NCBI RefSeq assembly: GCF_000384135.1
Contig: NZ_KB913028.1
Coordinates: forward strand, 895,351-959,350
From: Succinispira mobilis DSM 6222
GTDB lineage: Bacteria; Bacillota; Negativicutes; Acidaminococcales; Succinispiraceae
Length of the DNA stretch: 64,000 bases
Direction of reading: 5' to 3'
Part shown: positions 26,681-35,256 of the stretch, in pieces
Layout: the number at the start of each line of letters is the position of its first letter
Position numbering within the stretch: position 1 is the first letter of the stretch
Program-made: the position numbers and the translations under genes
The notes under the pieces: model-generated
Database searches by the model: none
Told to the model about the DNA's origin: nothing
What the model saw: only the letters and a program-made list of their open reading frames with translations

Positions 26681-27691
26681 ATGCCGAAAAAAATATTGGT
26701 AATCGGGGCAGGTAGTTGGGGTACGACCTTAAGTAAACTTTTAGCGGAAAAAAAGCTAGATGTAACACTTTGGGTGCGTGAATTAGAACTTTTAGAAAAG
26801 TTGCAAAAAACTAATCGCAATGAATATTATTTGCCGCAAATTTTATTGCCAACTAATATAAAGTACACCAATGATTTGTCGTTAGCCAAGCAAGCAGATA
26901 TAATTGTTTTAGTAACACCTTCGCATGTAGTTCGAGAAATATGTAAACAATTAGCAAAAATTGGTGTTAATAATAAAATAATAGTTTCTTGTGCTAAGGG
27001 GTTAGAAGAGGGAACTTTCTGTCGTATGACAGAAATTATAGCCCAAGAACTACCTGAAAATAAAATTGCAGCTCTTTCTGGACCAAATCATGCAGAAAAC
27101 GTCAGCGAAAAGCAACCTACAGCAACTGTTATCGCTTGCGCTGATGAGCAGGTTGCTAGAAAGTTGCAACGGATTTTTTCGACAACATATTTTAGACCAT
27201 ATACAAACACTGATGTAATTGGTGTGGAATTAGCAGGGGCTTTTAAAAATATTATCGCTTTGGCAAGTGGTGTATTAGCAGGCTTGGGTTTTGGTGACAA
27301 TACTTTAGCGGGGTTAATGACGCGAGGTTTAGCGGAAATATCGCGGCTCGGGATTGCCTTAGGTGCACAAGCGCATACTTTTGCAGGTTTGGCAGGAGTA
27401 GGTGATTTGATTGCTACTTGCGTAAGCAAGCATAGTCGTAATCGTTGGGCTGGAGAGCAATTGGGCAAAGGTCGCTCTTTAGAAGATATTTTACAGGAAA
27501 CTAAAATGGTAGTAGAGGGTGTTAGAGCAACGCAAATAGCCTATAAATTGGCGCAAGTGCATAAAATTGATATGCCGATTACTAGTAAACTTTATGAAGT
27601 ACTTTATGAAAAGAAAAAAGCTCGAACGGCAATTAAAGAATTAATGAAACGCGATCATACTAAAGAAGAACAGTTTGTCGAGATTATATAA
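26681..27691 (+). CDS. gpsA: Glycerol-3-phosphate dehydrogenase [NAD(P)+]
   Basis: Makes sn-glycerol-3-phosphate from DHAP for phospholipids. The 336-residue protein has the cofactor loop VIGAGSWGTTLSKLLA near residue 6, ALSGPNHAENV near 132 and the catalytic Lys in ELAGAFKNIIALASGV near 190. DLIATCVSKHSRNRWAGEQLG is near 247. AAGGTGA precedes the ATG. It is the last gene of the plus-strand run and is followed at once by a terminator. Confidence 0.97.
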   Translation: MPKKILVIGAGSWGTTLSKLLAEKKLDVTLWVRELELLEKLQKTNRNEYYLPQILLPTNIKYTNDLSLAKQADIIVLVTPSHVVREICKQLAKIGVNNKIIVSCAKGLEEGTFCRMTEIIAQELPENKIAALSGPNHAENVSEKQPTATVIACADEQVARKLQRIFSTTYFRPYTNTDVIGVELAGAFKNIIALASGVLAGLGFGDNTLAGLMTRGLAEISRLGIALGAQAHTFAGLAGVGDLIATCVSKHSRNRWAGEQLGKGRSLEDILQETKMVVEGVRATQIAYKLAQVHKIDMPITSKLYEVLYEKKKARTAIKELMKRDHTKEEQFVEII

Positions 27692-27735
27692 AAAAGAAGC
27701 ATTGACACTTTTTACGGTGCAATGCTTCTTTTTTA
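27690..27735 (+). terminator. Bidirectional terminator between gpsA and dapA
   Basis: A 15-bp perfect inverted repeat (27690-27704 and 27720-27734) starts in the gpsA stop codon and ends in six T residues. The left arm begins with six A residues, so it can also terminate the dapA operon arriving on the minus strand. Confidence 0.88.
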
Positions 27736-27761
27736 TAATTACTTGCATTTGTTTTTAAATA

Positions 27762-28646
27762 TTAAATTTTGTTGTAAGTTTTTAAAATATCAATTAAAGT
27801 AGTTAATTCGGCTGCACTCATTGGTGTTAAAGGTAAGCGTAATTTTCCACCTTGATTATTTAAAGTTGTCAAACAGGCAGCAGCTTTAACAGGGATTGGA
27901 TTAGTTACCATAAACATAGCTTTTATTAGACGATGCATATGTACTTGCAGTTTGGCAGCTTTAGTAATATCTTTTGCTAAAAAAGCTTGAATCATTTCTT
28001 GCATTTCATTACCAGCGATATTGCCAACTACACTAATAACGCCATGAGCACCAATAGCCATCATGGGAATAGTAAGTTCATCGTCGCCACTGTATATAAT
28101 GAAATCTTCTGGAACCACTGACATAAGTTCGATAACTTGTTCAAGATTACCACAGGCTTCTTTTAAAGCCACTACATTAGGAAGTTCATTAGCTAGCTTA
28201 GCTACAGTAGCTGGGGCAATATTACTACTTGTGCGTCCTGGGACATTATATAGGACAACTGGTAGTTCGGTAGCTGTGGCTACTGCTTTAAAGTGTTCGT
28301 AGAAACCTTGTTGAGTTGGTTTGTTGTAGTACGGGCCAACGAGCATTACACCATCAATGCCAGTACTTGCCGCTTGTTTAGTTAAATTAATGGAACTTTG
28401 AGTATCATTTGAACCAGTACCACCAATTATTTTAGCGCGGCCATTTACTCTTTGGGCTACAACTCTGAATAACTCCAGTTTTTCGTCAGCACTTAAAGTA
28501 GCGGCTTCTCCAGTGGAGCCTGCGACTACTAGGGCATCAGAACCATTGTTGATAAGATTTTCTGCAAAATCTGCTGCTAATTGATAATTGATACTTCCAT
28601 CATCATTCATAGGGGTAATCATTGCCGTTATTAATCGACCGAACAT
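27762..28646 (-). CDS. dapA: 4-hydroxy-tetrahydrodipicolinate synthase
   Basis: Condenses pyruvate with aspartate semialdehyde in the lysine/diaminopimelate pathway. The 294-residue protein has the GSTGEAATL substrate loop near residue 43 and VGPYYNKPTQ near 103. Tyr133 is in LYNVPGRT and the Schiff-base Lys162 in VALKEACG. It is the last gene of the dapB-asd-lysC-dapA operon, 34 bases after lysC. Confidence 0.97.
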   Translation of the reverse strand: MFGRLITAMITPMNDDGSINYQLAADFAENLINNGSDALVVAGSTGEAATLSADEKLELFRVVAQRVNGRAKIIGGTGSNDTQSSINLTKQAASTGIDGVMLVGPYYNKPTQQGFYEHFKAVATATELPVVLYNVPGRTSSNIAPATVAKLANELPNVVALKEACGNLEQVIELMSVVPEDFIIYSGDDELTIPMMAIGAHGVISVVGNIAGNEMQEMIQAFLAKDITKAAKLQVHMHRLIKAMFMVTNPIPVKAAACLTTLNNQGGKLRLPLTPMSAAELTTLIDILKTYNKI

Positions 28647-28680
28647 AAAAATACACTCCTTGTTTTTTGGCTTTGGGAAA

Positions 28681-29901
28681 CTATTTTGCTAAATTAAAAG
28701 CATCGTGTAAGGCCTTAACAGTATCATGTAAATATTCTTGCTCTACGACAGCGGAAATTGTATTAGTAGAATCAACAGTTTGGAGAATTGTTATCCCTTG
28801 ATTAGCAATAGCACTAACAAAAGTAGCCATCACCCCAGGTACATCTTTCATACCGCCACCTACTACAGAAATTTTTGCGCAGTTGTCGCGGAAACTAGGA
28901 TCAAAACCAGCTTCCTTGAGAACAGACATGGAACGGTCTAAATCGCTGGAGTTTACCGTAAAGAGAATTTCTCCAGGATGAACATTTAGACAGTCAACAT
29001 TTATATGATTGCGCGCAAGTTCAGAAAAAATACGGATACTTACAGTGTTGTCTTCGCGATTCGTATCAATTCTTATTTGCGCTATGTCCTTTAAAAAACT
29101 TATTCCACTAGCCACCCGATCATCTAAAATAATATCGCTGGTTTCTACACGAGTATTATTAGTAATTAAAGTACCAGGAGCGTCAGAAAAAGTAGAACGG
29201 ACCACTAATTGGATATTTTTTTGCATAGCAATTTCTACTGCGCGTGGATGAATAACCTTAGCACCTTGATGGGCTAATTGGCATATTTCTCCATAGCTAA
29301 TGCAATCAAGCACTTTAGCTTCTTTTACAATGCGTGGATCAGTGGTCATTATTCCGTCAACATCAGTATAAATTTCCACTACCTCAGCATTTAAAGCTGC
29401 TCCTAGAGCCGCAGCTGTAGTATCACTGCCACCACGTCCAATAGTTGTAATATTAAGCATATCCGCAGTAACGCCTTGGAAACCGCAAACTACGGGTATG
29501 TAGCCTTCATTTAGAAGTTTGATTAGATTTCTGGTTTCAACTCGAATAATACGTGCTGCTGAAAAATTATCATCAGTGATTATTCCAGCTTGGCCGCCAG
29601 TTAGCAAAACTGCTTTTAAGCCCTCTTTTTGCATGGCCGCAGACATTACAGAGGCAGATATGATTTCGCCACAACACATTATTGCATCAAGCTCGCGCTT
29701 GCCAATAGTTGGATTTTCTGCTTTAGCTACATTAATCAAGGTATCTGTTGCATAAGTGTCACCACTTCTGCCCATAGCAGATACAACTACTATGCTACTA
29801 TAACCTTTATCTAAGGCATTTTTAATTTTGCCAATAACAGCAGTGCGGGCTTCTTTTGTGGCTACAGAAGTTCCACCAAATTTTTGAACAATAATGCGCA
29901 T
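28681..29901 (-). CDS. lysC: Aspartate kinase, monofunctional
   Basis: Makes aspartyl phosphate, the first step to lysine, threonine and methionine. Recognised by VQKFGGTSVA at the N-terminus, VVSAMGRSGDTYATDTLI near 42 and GRGGSDTTAAALGAAL near 165. Two C-terminal ACT domains begin near residue 265, the last ending in the AVVEQEYLHDTVKALH region. The lysine riboswitch of the operon suggests lysine control at the RNA level. The second ATG (29901) is preferred; a first ATG at 29910 is only 2 bases after the ribosome site. Confidence 0.95.
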   Translation of the reverse strand: MRIIVQKFGGTSVATKEARTAVIGKIKNALDKGYSSIVVVSAMGRSGDTYATDTLINVAKAENPTIGKRELDAIMCCGEIISASVMSAAMQKEGLKAVLLTGGQAGIITDDNFSAARIIRVETRNLIKLLNEGYIPVVCGFQGVTADMLNITTIGRGGSDTTAAALGAALNAEVVEIYTDVDGIMTTDPRIVKEAKVLDCISYGEICQLAHQGAKVIHPRAVEIAMQKNIQLVVRSTFSDAPGTLITNNTRVETSDIILDDRVASGISFLKDIAQIRIDTNREDNTVSIRIFSELARNHINVDCLNVHPGEILFTVNSSDLDRSMSVLKEAGFDPSFRDNCAKISVVGGGMKDVPGVMATFVSAIANQGITILQTVDSTNTISAVVEQEYLHDTVKALHDAFNLAK

Positions 29902-29996
29902 CTTAAACATTACCTACCTTCATTAAATATTGTTTTAGTTATAGACTGAAAATAATAATCTCAATACATTATACTATAAAACTAAAAAATTATCTG

Positions 29997-31028
29997 TTAA
30001 ATTAAACCACGTTCAATCATTACTTCAGCGATTTGCAAGGTGTTCAAAGCCGCGCCTTTGCGAATTTGATCACCTACCACCCACATGTTGTAGGTATTAG
30101 CTAAAGACTCATCTTTACGAATTCGGCCGACATAAACATCATCTAAATTTGAAGTGTATAGTGGCATGGGGTAAAGCATTTCTTGGGGATTATCTTGCAC
30201 AGTAACTCCAGGAAATGAGCTTAAAGCTGCTTTGATTTGAGGTATTTCCAGAGATTTTTCTAATTCAACATTAATCGACTCAGAATGACTCCGATAAACC
30301 GGCACACGAATTGTCGTAGCGGTAATTGCCATTTGTTGATCATCAAAAATTTTCTTGGTTTCTAGAACCATTTTCATTTCTTCTTTAGTATAATCATTAT
30401 CTAAAAATACGTCAATTTGTGGAATTAAATTAAAGGCAATCGGGTAATGTTTATCTAAGCTAGCGCTAGGTAAAATATTGGCAACCATTTCTTCGCCTTT
30501 AACGTGAGCAGCCACTTGGTTGTCTAATTCATCAATACCTTCTTTACCAGCACCAGAAACTGCTTGATAAGTTGACACAACAATTCTCTTGATTTTAGCT
30601 AAATCATAAATTGGTTTTAGCGCCATACACATAATGATTGTTGAACAGTTAGGGTTAGCAATTATCCCTTTGTGTTTACAAATAGCATCAGGATTAACTT
30701 CAGCTACAACTAGAGGAACTTCGGGATCCATGCGGAAGGAACTAGAATTATCAATGACAACTGCACCAGCATTTACAGCATAAGGCGCAAATTCTTTACT
30801 GATCGAGCCACCTGCAAATAGGGCAATATCAATATTTGTAAAGGAATCTTTAGTGGCTTCTTCTACGGTGTAGTCTTTGCCCATAAAATTAATCACTTTA
30901 CCCGCAGAACGTTTTGAGGCTAAAAGTCGTAATTCGTTGAAAGGGAAATTTCGTTCTTCGATTAAAGTTAAAAATTCTTGGCCGACAGCTCCAGTAGCAC
31001 CTAAGATTGCAACATTATATTTTTTCAT
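29997..31028 (-). CDS. asd: Aspartate-semialdehyde dehydrogenase
   Basis: Reduces aspartyl phosphate to the semialdehyde with NADPH. The 343-residue protein has the cofactor loop ILGATGAVGQEFL at 8-20 and SAGK near 41. The catalytic Cys128 is in NPNCSTI. The YQAVSGAGKEGIDEL region near 163 and the active-site His in RVPVYRSHSESINVE near 248 follow. It lies 27 bases after dapB and 95 bases before lysC. Confidence 0.97.
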   Translation of the reverse strand: MKKYNVAILGATGAVGQEFLTLIEERNFPFNELRLLASKRSAGKVINFMGKDYTVEEATKDSFTNIDIALFAGGSISKEFAPYAVNAGAVVIDNSSSFRMDPEVPLVVAEVNPDAICKHKGIIANPNCSTIIMCMALKPIYDLAKIKRIVVSTYQAVSGAGKEGIDELDNQVAAHVKGEEMVANILPSASLDKHYPIAFNLIPQIDVFLDNDYTKEEMKMVLETKKIFDDQQMAITATTIRVPVYRSHSESINVELEKSLEIPQIKAALSSFPGVTVQDNPQEMLYPMPLYTSNLDDVYVGRIRKDESLANTYNMWVVGDQIRKGAALNTLQIAEVMIERGLI

Positions 31029-31055
31029 AAGTAATTCGCTCCTTCTATCTTAAAG

Positions 31056-31847
31056 TTATAATAATTTATCTAAACCATAAACCAAACCGCGCTGACTTAC
31101 AATTTTTTCACAAGCAAGCACGACGCCAGGCATAAAACTTTCACGGGAAATAGAATCATGACGAATAGTTAAAGTTTCGCCCAAGCCACCAAAGATAACT
31201 TCTTGATGAGCAACGTAACCTTGTAAACGTACGCTATGAATATGGATACCTTCATATTCGGCACCCCGTGCTCCGATTAAAAGTTCCTTTTCACCTTCAG
31301 CACCTTGCTTTAGATAACCACCGCGAGCTTCAGCCATTTTCTTTGCGGTAAGGATAGCTGTTCCCGATGGGGCATCTAATTTTTGATCATGATGTAATTC
31401 GATAATTTCGGCTTTAGGTAAGTATTTTATGGCTTCAGCCGCATAACGCATCATTAAAATTGCACCAATAGAAAAATTCGGCGCAATTAAAACTGCCGTG
31501 TCATTAGCTTTAGCTAATTGGTCTAATTCTTGCAAATCAGCTTCACTAAAACCTGTCGTTCCAACTACTGCAAAAATCCCTTTGCTTAGAACAAGGCGTA
31601 AATTTGTCATTACTACATCGGGTCGAGTAAAATCAACTACTACTCGAGGCTTAGCTGCTTCTAAAGCTTTGCTTAGCTCGGTGTGCATAGGTAAAGCTAA
31701 TTCGGCACCGATTATTTGACCTAGAGTTTGTGTTGTAGGATTAATATCTACGGCAGCACAAAGTTCTAGAGTTTTAGAATTGTGTACTGCTTTTAAAGTT
31801 TCGCGCCCCATTCTTCCAAGCGCACCAGTTACTAGTGTTTTAATCAT
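31056..31847 (-). CDS. dapB: 4-hydroxy-tetrahydrodipicolinate reductase
   Basis: Reduces the DapA product with NAD(P)H. The 263-residue protein has the cofactor loop VTGALGRMGRETLKA near residue 5 and VVDFTRPDV near 71. VVGTTGF near 93, APNFSIGAILM near 122, and the catalytic ELHHDQKLDAPSGTAI near 150 follow. It is first in the operon, 29 bases downstream of the riboswitch terminator. GAGGTGA precedes the ATG. Confidence 0.96.
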   Translation of the reverse strand: MIKTLVTGALGRMGRETLKAVHNSKTLELCAAVDINPTTQTLGQIIGAELALPMHTELSKALEAAKPRVVVDFTRPDVVMTNLRLVLSKGIFAVVGTTGFSEADLQELDQLAKANDTAVLIAPNFSIGAILMMRYAAEAIKYLPKAEIIELHHDQKLDAPSGTAILTAKKMAEARGGYLKQGAEGEKELLIGARGAEYEGIHIHSVRLQGYVAHQEVIFGGLGETLTIRHDSISRESFMPGVVLACEKIVSQRGLVYGLDKLL

Positions 31848-31875
31848 AATCTCACCTCATGAAAATTTTGCAAAT

Positions 31876-31911
31876 AAAAAAACAGCCCTAAGCTTACTCA
31901 AAGGACTGTTT
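31876..31911 (-). terminator. Riboswitch-controlled terminator before dapB
   Basis: On the minus strand, 9-base arms (31903-31911 and 31880-31888, one G-U pair) enclose a 14-base loop and run into seven T residues. It stands between the lysine aptamer and dapB, as expected for a transcription-terminating lysine riboswitch. Confidence 0.85.
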
Positions 31912-31929
31912 TGTAAATTGCTTTACAAT

Positions 31930-32105
31930 AACGTTCTCAGAGATAGCCCTCCACCTTATTCAAGGTGACAGTCGGTCAGCTATTCGCCAACAAACCAGAT
32001 TATAAGTTTTAGCAAAATATAACCTTCGGCAGTCGCCCTTTGGCTTAGATCATCGACGCTACTCTCCCTAAGTTACTAATGCTACCCGCACCTCTACTCT
32101 CGTAG
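31930..32105 (-). promoter_or_regulatory. Lysine riboswitch (L box)
   Basis: The minus strand carries the conserved blocks of the lysine aptamer in order. They are AGAGGTGCG (about 32092), AGTA and GGGAGAGTAGCGTCG in the first helices, TGCCGAAGG, a TTTGCT / CTGG region, CTGTCACC and finally TGGAGGGCTATCTC (about 31937-31950). These match the Bacillus subtilis lysC leader block for block. High lysine should favour the downstream terminator and shut off dapB-asd-lysC-dapA. Confidence 0.92.
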
Positions 32106-32120
32106 TATTAAATTAAAGAA

Positions 32121-32150
32121 ATTATACTATAAAATAGTCTCAAGTGTCAA
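32121..32150 (-). promoter_or_regulatory. Promoter of the dapB-asd-lysC-dapA operon
   Basis: On the minus strand a perfect TTGACA (32145-32150) and a perfect TATAAT (32121-32126) are 18 bases apart. The predicted transcription start falls just before the lysine riboswitch. Confidence 0.88.
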
Positions 32151-32236
32151 ATAAAATAGAAAAAAATAATTGCAAAATAATTGGGATTGTAATATTTTTG
32201 GAAGCAATTTGTAAAATTTATAGACAAATTAAAGGT

Positions 32237-32303
32237 GTTTGTACTTATTGTAAGAGACAGAACTTACTTCGTACTATACAAACAGACAGAAAAAGTTTAT
32301 AAT
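32237..32303 (+). promoter_or_regulatory. Candidate promoter and dyad operator before the MFS gene
   Basis: TATACA (32275-32280), a 17-base spacer and TATAAT (32298-32303) form a plausible promoter 41 bases before the MFS start. An imperfect nested dyad overlaps its -35 region: GTTTGTA (32237-32243) with TACAAAC (32277-32283), and inside it GTAAG with CTTAC. This could be an operator for a repressor, but no regulator gene is adjacent. No other feature is visible between the lysine promoter and this site. Confidence 0.4.
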
Positions 32304-32343
32304 TGTTTGCATAAATAGAGTAATATAGGGAGATGAATACTTT

Positions 32344-33558
32344 TTGGCTAGGTTTTTGAAAAAAATAAGTTTTTTGGCGCAGTGGCAAAAAAATTTATTT
32401 GTCCTGTGGTTTGGAGTTTTACTGGCTTGTGCTAGCTATACAATGATTATACCTTTTCTACCAATGTATTTAATTAACGAGCTAGGAGTAGAAACAGAAA
32501 GGGTTAATTTTTGGTCAGGCTTAATTTTTTCGATAGCCTTTTTGGGTGGAGCAGTTATGGCTCCGTATTGGGGAGCACAAGCAGATAAAAAAGGAAAAAT
32601 GAGTATGATTATTCGGGCTGGATTTTCTTTGGCTTTTGTTTATGCGTTAGCCGCTGTAGTGCGGAATGAATATGAATTATTAATCGTGAGGGCGGCTCAA
32701 GGAATTGTTAGTGGTTTTGTTCCAGCTTCTATGTCTTTAGTTGCGAACTCTTTGCCAAGAGATAAAACTGGTTGGGGTTTAGGTTTAATGCAAACCGCAA
32801 TTTCGACTGGTTCAATATTAGGTCCTCTTTTTGGAGGCTTACTAGCAAACTATTTTACTATGCGTTGGTCATTTGTTATTGCAGGAATGAATATTTTTTT
32901 AGCGACTTTGGCAGTTAAATTTTTTGTGCGCGAAGAGCGGCAAATTTTAAATCAGGGACATGAATCATTTAAAAAAGATTTTGCTATTGCTTATGAAAAT
33001 AAACCACTGCTGCATACTTTGCTGTTATTTAGTGTCGTGCAAGGTTGTATTATGATGTTACAACCGTTATTGACACTTTATATTGGCAAACTACAAGGAA
33101 GTATGCAAGGGGCGATGGTTGCTTCGGGTATAATATTTTCGCTAATAGGTGTGGCAGGGATAGTTGCAGCACCATATTGGGGTGGGCTTGGGCAGAAAAA
33201 AGGGTTCGGAAAAACTTTGTTTTTAGTATTATTTGGAGCAGGCATTGCCGTAGGCTTGCAAACAATTATTAATAATCTTTGGCTGTTTGGCTTAGGTCAA
33301 TTTATTTTCGGCTTGTTTTTAGCTGGAACATCGCCAACGATGAATGCTAATCTAGTTAATTTTTCTGAAGTTGATTTTCGAGGTCGTGCTTTTGGGTTGG
33401 CAACAAGTTTTCATCAACTGGGTTCGATGTTAGGTCCGATAATTGGAGGAGCTTTAGGTTCATGGATACCAACTAATTATATTTTTTTAGTTACCAGTGC
33501 AATCTTATTAGTTGCAAGTTTTACTGTGAGAAAGCGTGTGGAGTTTAGAGAAAAATAA
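32344..33558 (+). CDS. MFS transporter, DHA1 drug exporter type
   Basis: A 404-residue membrane protein with about 12 hydrophobic segments, typical of the major facilitator superfamily. Motif A is present after the second segment (APYWGAQADKKGK near residue 77) and repeated in the second half (APYWGGLGQKKGFGK). GIVSGFVPASMSLVANSLPR near 122 and TGSILGPLFGGLLA near 157 resemble MdtG/TetA-type proton-drug antiporters. The start is a TTG (32344) with GGGAGATG upstream; no in-frame ATG is better placed. Its substrate is unknown. Confidence 0.85.
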   Translation: MARFLKKISFLAQWQKNLFVLWFGVLLACASYTMIIPFLPMYLINELGVETERVNFWSGLIFSIAFLGGAVMAPYWGAQADKKGKMSMIIRAGFSLAFVYALAAVVRNEYELLIVRAAQGIVSGFVPASMSLVANSLPRDKTGWGLGLMQTAISTGSILGPLFGGLLANYFTMRWSFVIAGMNIFLATLAVKFFVREERQILNQGHESFKKDFAIAYENKPLLHTLLLFSVVQGCIMMLQPLLTLYIGKLQGSMQGAMVASGIIFSLIGVAGIVAAPYWGGLGQKKGFGKTLFLVLFGAGIAVGLQTIINNLWLFGLGQFIFGLFLAGTSPTMNANLVNFSEVDFRGRAFGLATSFHQLGSMLGPIIGGALGSWIPTNYIFLVTSAILLVASFTVRKRVEFREK

Positions 33559-33627
33559 GAGTAGTTTGAGATGAAAAATATTTTTATAAATTAATAAAGC
33601 GTGTGGTTTGAAAAAATTTGATTTCTC

Positions 33628-33679
33628 AAAAATATGTTGTGGGTGCAGAAAGTTTCTGCATGGCACAGCATATTTTTTT
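33628..33679 (+). terminator. Terminator after the MFS gene
   Basis: Arms of about 20 bases (roughly 33629-33651 and 33652-33675, with G-U pairs and one small bulge) are followed by seven T residues. A run of A residues on the left allows use from the other strand too. Confidence 0.75.
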
Positions 33680-33715
33680 ACAGATGAATTATCATTTTAA
33701 GTGCAACACAAAAAA

Positions 33716-33789
33716 GAGCGTGATATGGAAAATCCTTGATGATAAAGCGAAAGCCTTAAGTCCACGGGAGGATTTTCATTATCACGCTC
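33716..33789 (-). terminator. Long hairpin, probable terminator after ybaK
   Basis: Arms of 21 bases (33716-33736 and 33769-33789) pair with about one irregularity and enclose a 32-base loop. On the minus strand the hairpin ends in six T residues, so it would terminate the thiD-ybaK transcript about 180 bases after ybaK. The loop is unusually long and could form a further small stem (AAAGCG with CGCTTT-like bases), so a small RNA is also possible. Confidence 0.6.
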
Positions 33790-33967
33790 ACAACAGATAA
33801 CCATAGATGAAATTATTTGCCAAGATGCCTAGATTCAGCTAGGAGTAATGCCAATTTAATTAGACGCTCTAGTTAATTCAATTTATAAAAAGAATTGCTA
33901 AATTAGTTAGATATTCACCGCGAGCCAAGCTTAAATTTAATTAAGTCTAGGTCTAAAGTTTAAATGG

Positions 33968-34444
33968 CTATTGAATAATATCAGCCACTTGTATGTGCAA
34001 ATAATTGATTAAATCTTGGGGATTAAGTTTAATTTGCAAGCCGCGTTGCCCCGCACTTACTACAATTTCAGGAAAATTTAAAGCAGTTTGCTGCATAAAA
34101 GTTGAATGCCTTTTTTTTATGGCCAGCGGTGAGCAACCACCTCGGACATAGCCAGTTTGATTTAACAACTCTTTTAGCTCAAGCATTTCTACTTTTTTGT
34201 TTTTGGCAACTTTAGCTAATTTTTTTAAGTCTAGTTCTTGGTCGCCAGGAATGCAGGCGATAATAAGTTCTTTTTTTTCATTTAAAATTGCTAAAGTCTT
34301 GAAAACAATTTCAAGCGGTTGCTGAATTTTTTGGGCGACATAATCGGCAGCTAGGTTATGTTCATCGACTGGATAGCAAAGTACGGTATAATTTATTGTG
34401 GCTTTGTCTAGTTCGCGCATGGCATTAGTTTTTTTATATTTCAT
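33968..34444 (-). CDS. ybaK: Cys-tRNA(Pro)/Cys-tRNA(Cys) deacylase, YbaK/EbsC family
   Basis: A 158-residue single-domain protein that hydrolyses mischarged Cys-tRNA-Pro in trans. Recognised by the YCYPVDEHNL-like start and VFKTLAI with the conserved Lys near residue 49. IACIPGDQELDLKKLAK near 69, GYVRGGCSPLAIKK near 99, and VVSAGQRGLQI near 132 follow. It lies 11 bases after thiD and shares its promoter. This domain is also found in prolyl-tRNA synthetase, but here it stands alone. Confidence 0.9.
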   Translation of the reverse strand: MKYKKTNAMRELDKATINYTVLCYPVDEHNLAADYVAQKIQQPLEIVFKTLAILNEKKELIIACIPGDQELDLKKLAKVAKNKKVEMLELKELLNQTGYVRGGCSPLAIKKRHSTFMQQTALNFPEIVVSAGQRGLQIKLNPQDLINYLHIQVADIIQ

Positions 34445-34455
34445 AGAGTCACCTT

Positions 34456-35256
34456 CTATAGCCAGCCAGCTAATTTATATAAATCAACAAAGTGATGGGT
34501 TGGGCCACAACCTTTGCCTAGGGCTAGCGAATATTCAATTGCTTTACTAATATAAGCTTTACTATTAGTTACGGCTTGTATTAGCGGAACATTATTAGCT
34601 AAATTACTAGCTAAGGCACTAGAGAGTGTACAACCAGTGCCGTGGGTATTTTTAGTAGCTTGACGTTCCGCGGTAAACCAAGTGCTGGTGGTACCATCAA
34701 AAAGCAAATCATCAGCGCTACTTTCTAAGTGTCCGCCTTTTACTAGCACATTTTTAGCACCTAAATTAATTATATGCTTAGCGGCTAATAGCATATCTGC
34801 TTTGGTTTTTACGGGAAAACCAACAATTACCTCTGCTTCTGGTAAATTCGGCGTAACTAGGGTAGCTAAAGGAATAAGTTTTTGGCAAAGCGCTTTACAA
34901 GCAGATGGTTCTAATAATAAGTAGCCGCTTTTAGAGACCATTACAGGGTCAACTACGATATATTCTGGTTGATAATAACGTAATCTGTCAGCAATACATT
35001 CAATGATCGGAGTTTCTGAAACCATGCCTATTTTTACGGCATGAACAGGAATATCTTCGAAAATGGCATCGATTTGTTCTTTAACCATAGTAGCAGTGAT
35101 GTTTTCTACTGCACGGACTCCTTGAGTATTTTGCGCAGTAATGGCGGTAATAACGCTCATGCCAAAAGTGCCGTGAGCAGCAAAAGTCTTTAGATCGGCT
35201 TGTATACCAGCGCCACCGCTACTGTCTGAACCAGCAATAGTAAGCAGATTTTTCAT
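34456..35256 (-). CDS. thiD: Hydroxymethylpyrimidine/phosphomethylpyrimidine kinase
   Basis: Phosphorylates HMP and HMP-phosphate for thiamine synthesis. The 266-residue ribokinase-fold protein has IAGSDSSGGAGIQADLKTF at residues 6-24 and TAITAQNTQGV near 40. VDPVMVSKSGYLLL near 106, VTPNLPEAE near 132, and the NTHGTGCTLSSALAS signature near 202 follow. Pyridoxal kinases share the fold, but the N-terminal motif fits ThiD. No thiamine riboswitch is visible upstream. An AGGAGG precedes the ATG. Confidence 0.95.
   Translation of the reverse strand: MKNLLTIAGSDSSGGAGIQADLKTFAAHGTFGMSVITAITAQNTQGVRAVENITATMVKEQIDAIFEDIPVHAVKIGMVSETPIIECIADRLRYYQPEYIVVDPVMVSKSGYLLLEPSACKALCQKLIPLATLVTPNLPEAEVIVGFPVKTKADMLLAAKHIINLGAKNVLVKGGHLESSADDLLFDGTTSTWFTAERQATKNTHGTGCTLSSALASNLANNVPLIQAVTNSKAYISKAIEYSLALGKGCGPTHHFVDLYKLAGWL

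Larger units (their letters stand above)
33559..33967. other. 409-base gap with two large hairpins, no gene
   Basis: This gap between the converging MFS and ybaK genes holds two strong hairpins (33628-33679 and 33716-33789), described separately. A 60-codon open frame at 33618-33800 runs through both hairpins, has no ribosome site and resembles nothing, so I do not call it a gene. The part from 33790 to 33967 is plain AT-rich sequence with nothing I recognise. Confidence 0.6.

Noticed and set aside
33618-33800. A 60-codon open frame
   Set aside because: It spans two strong hairpins, has no ribosome site and no recognisable sequence.
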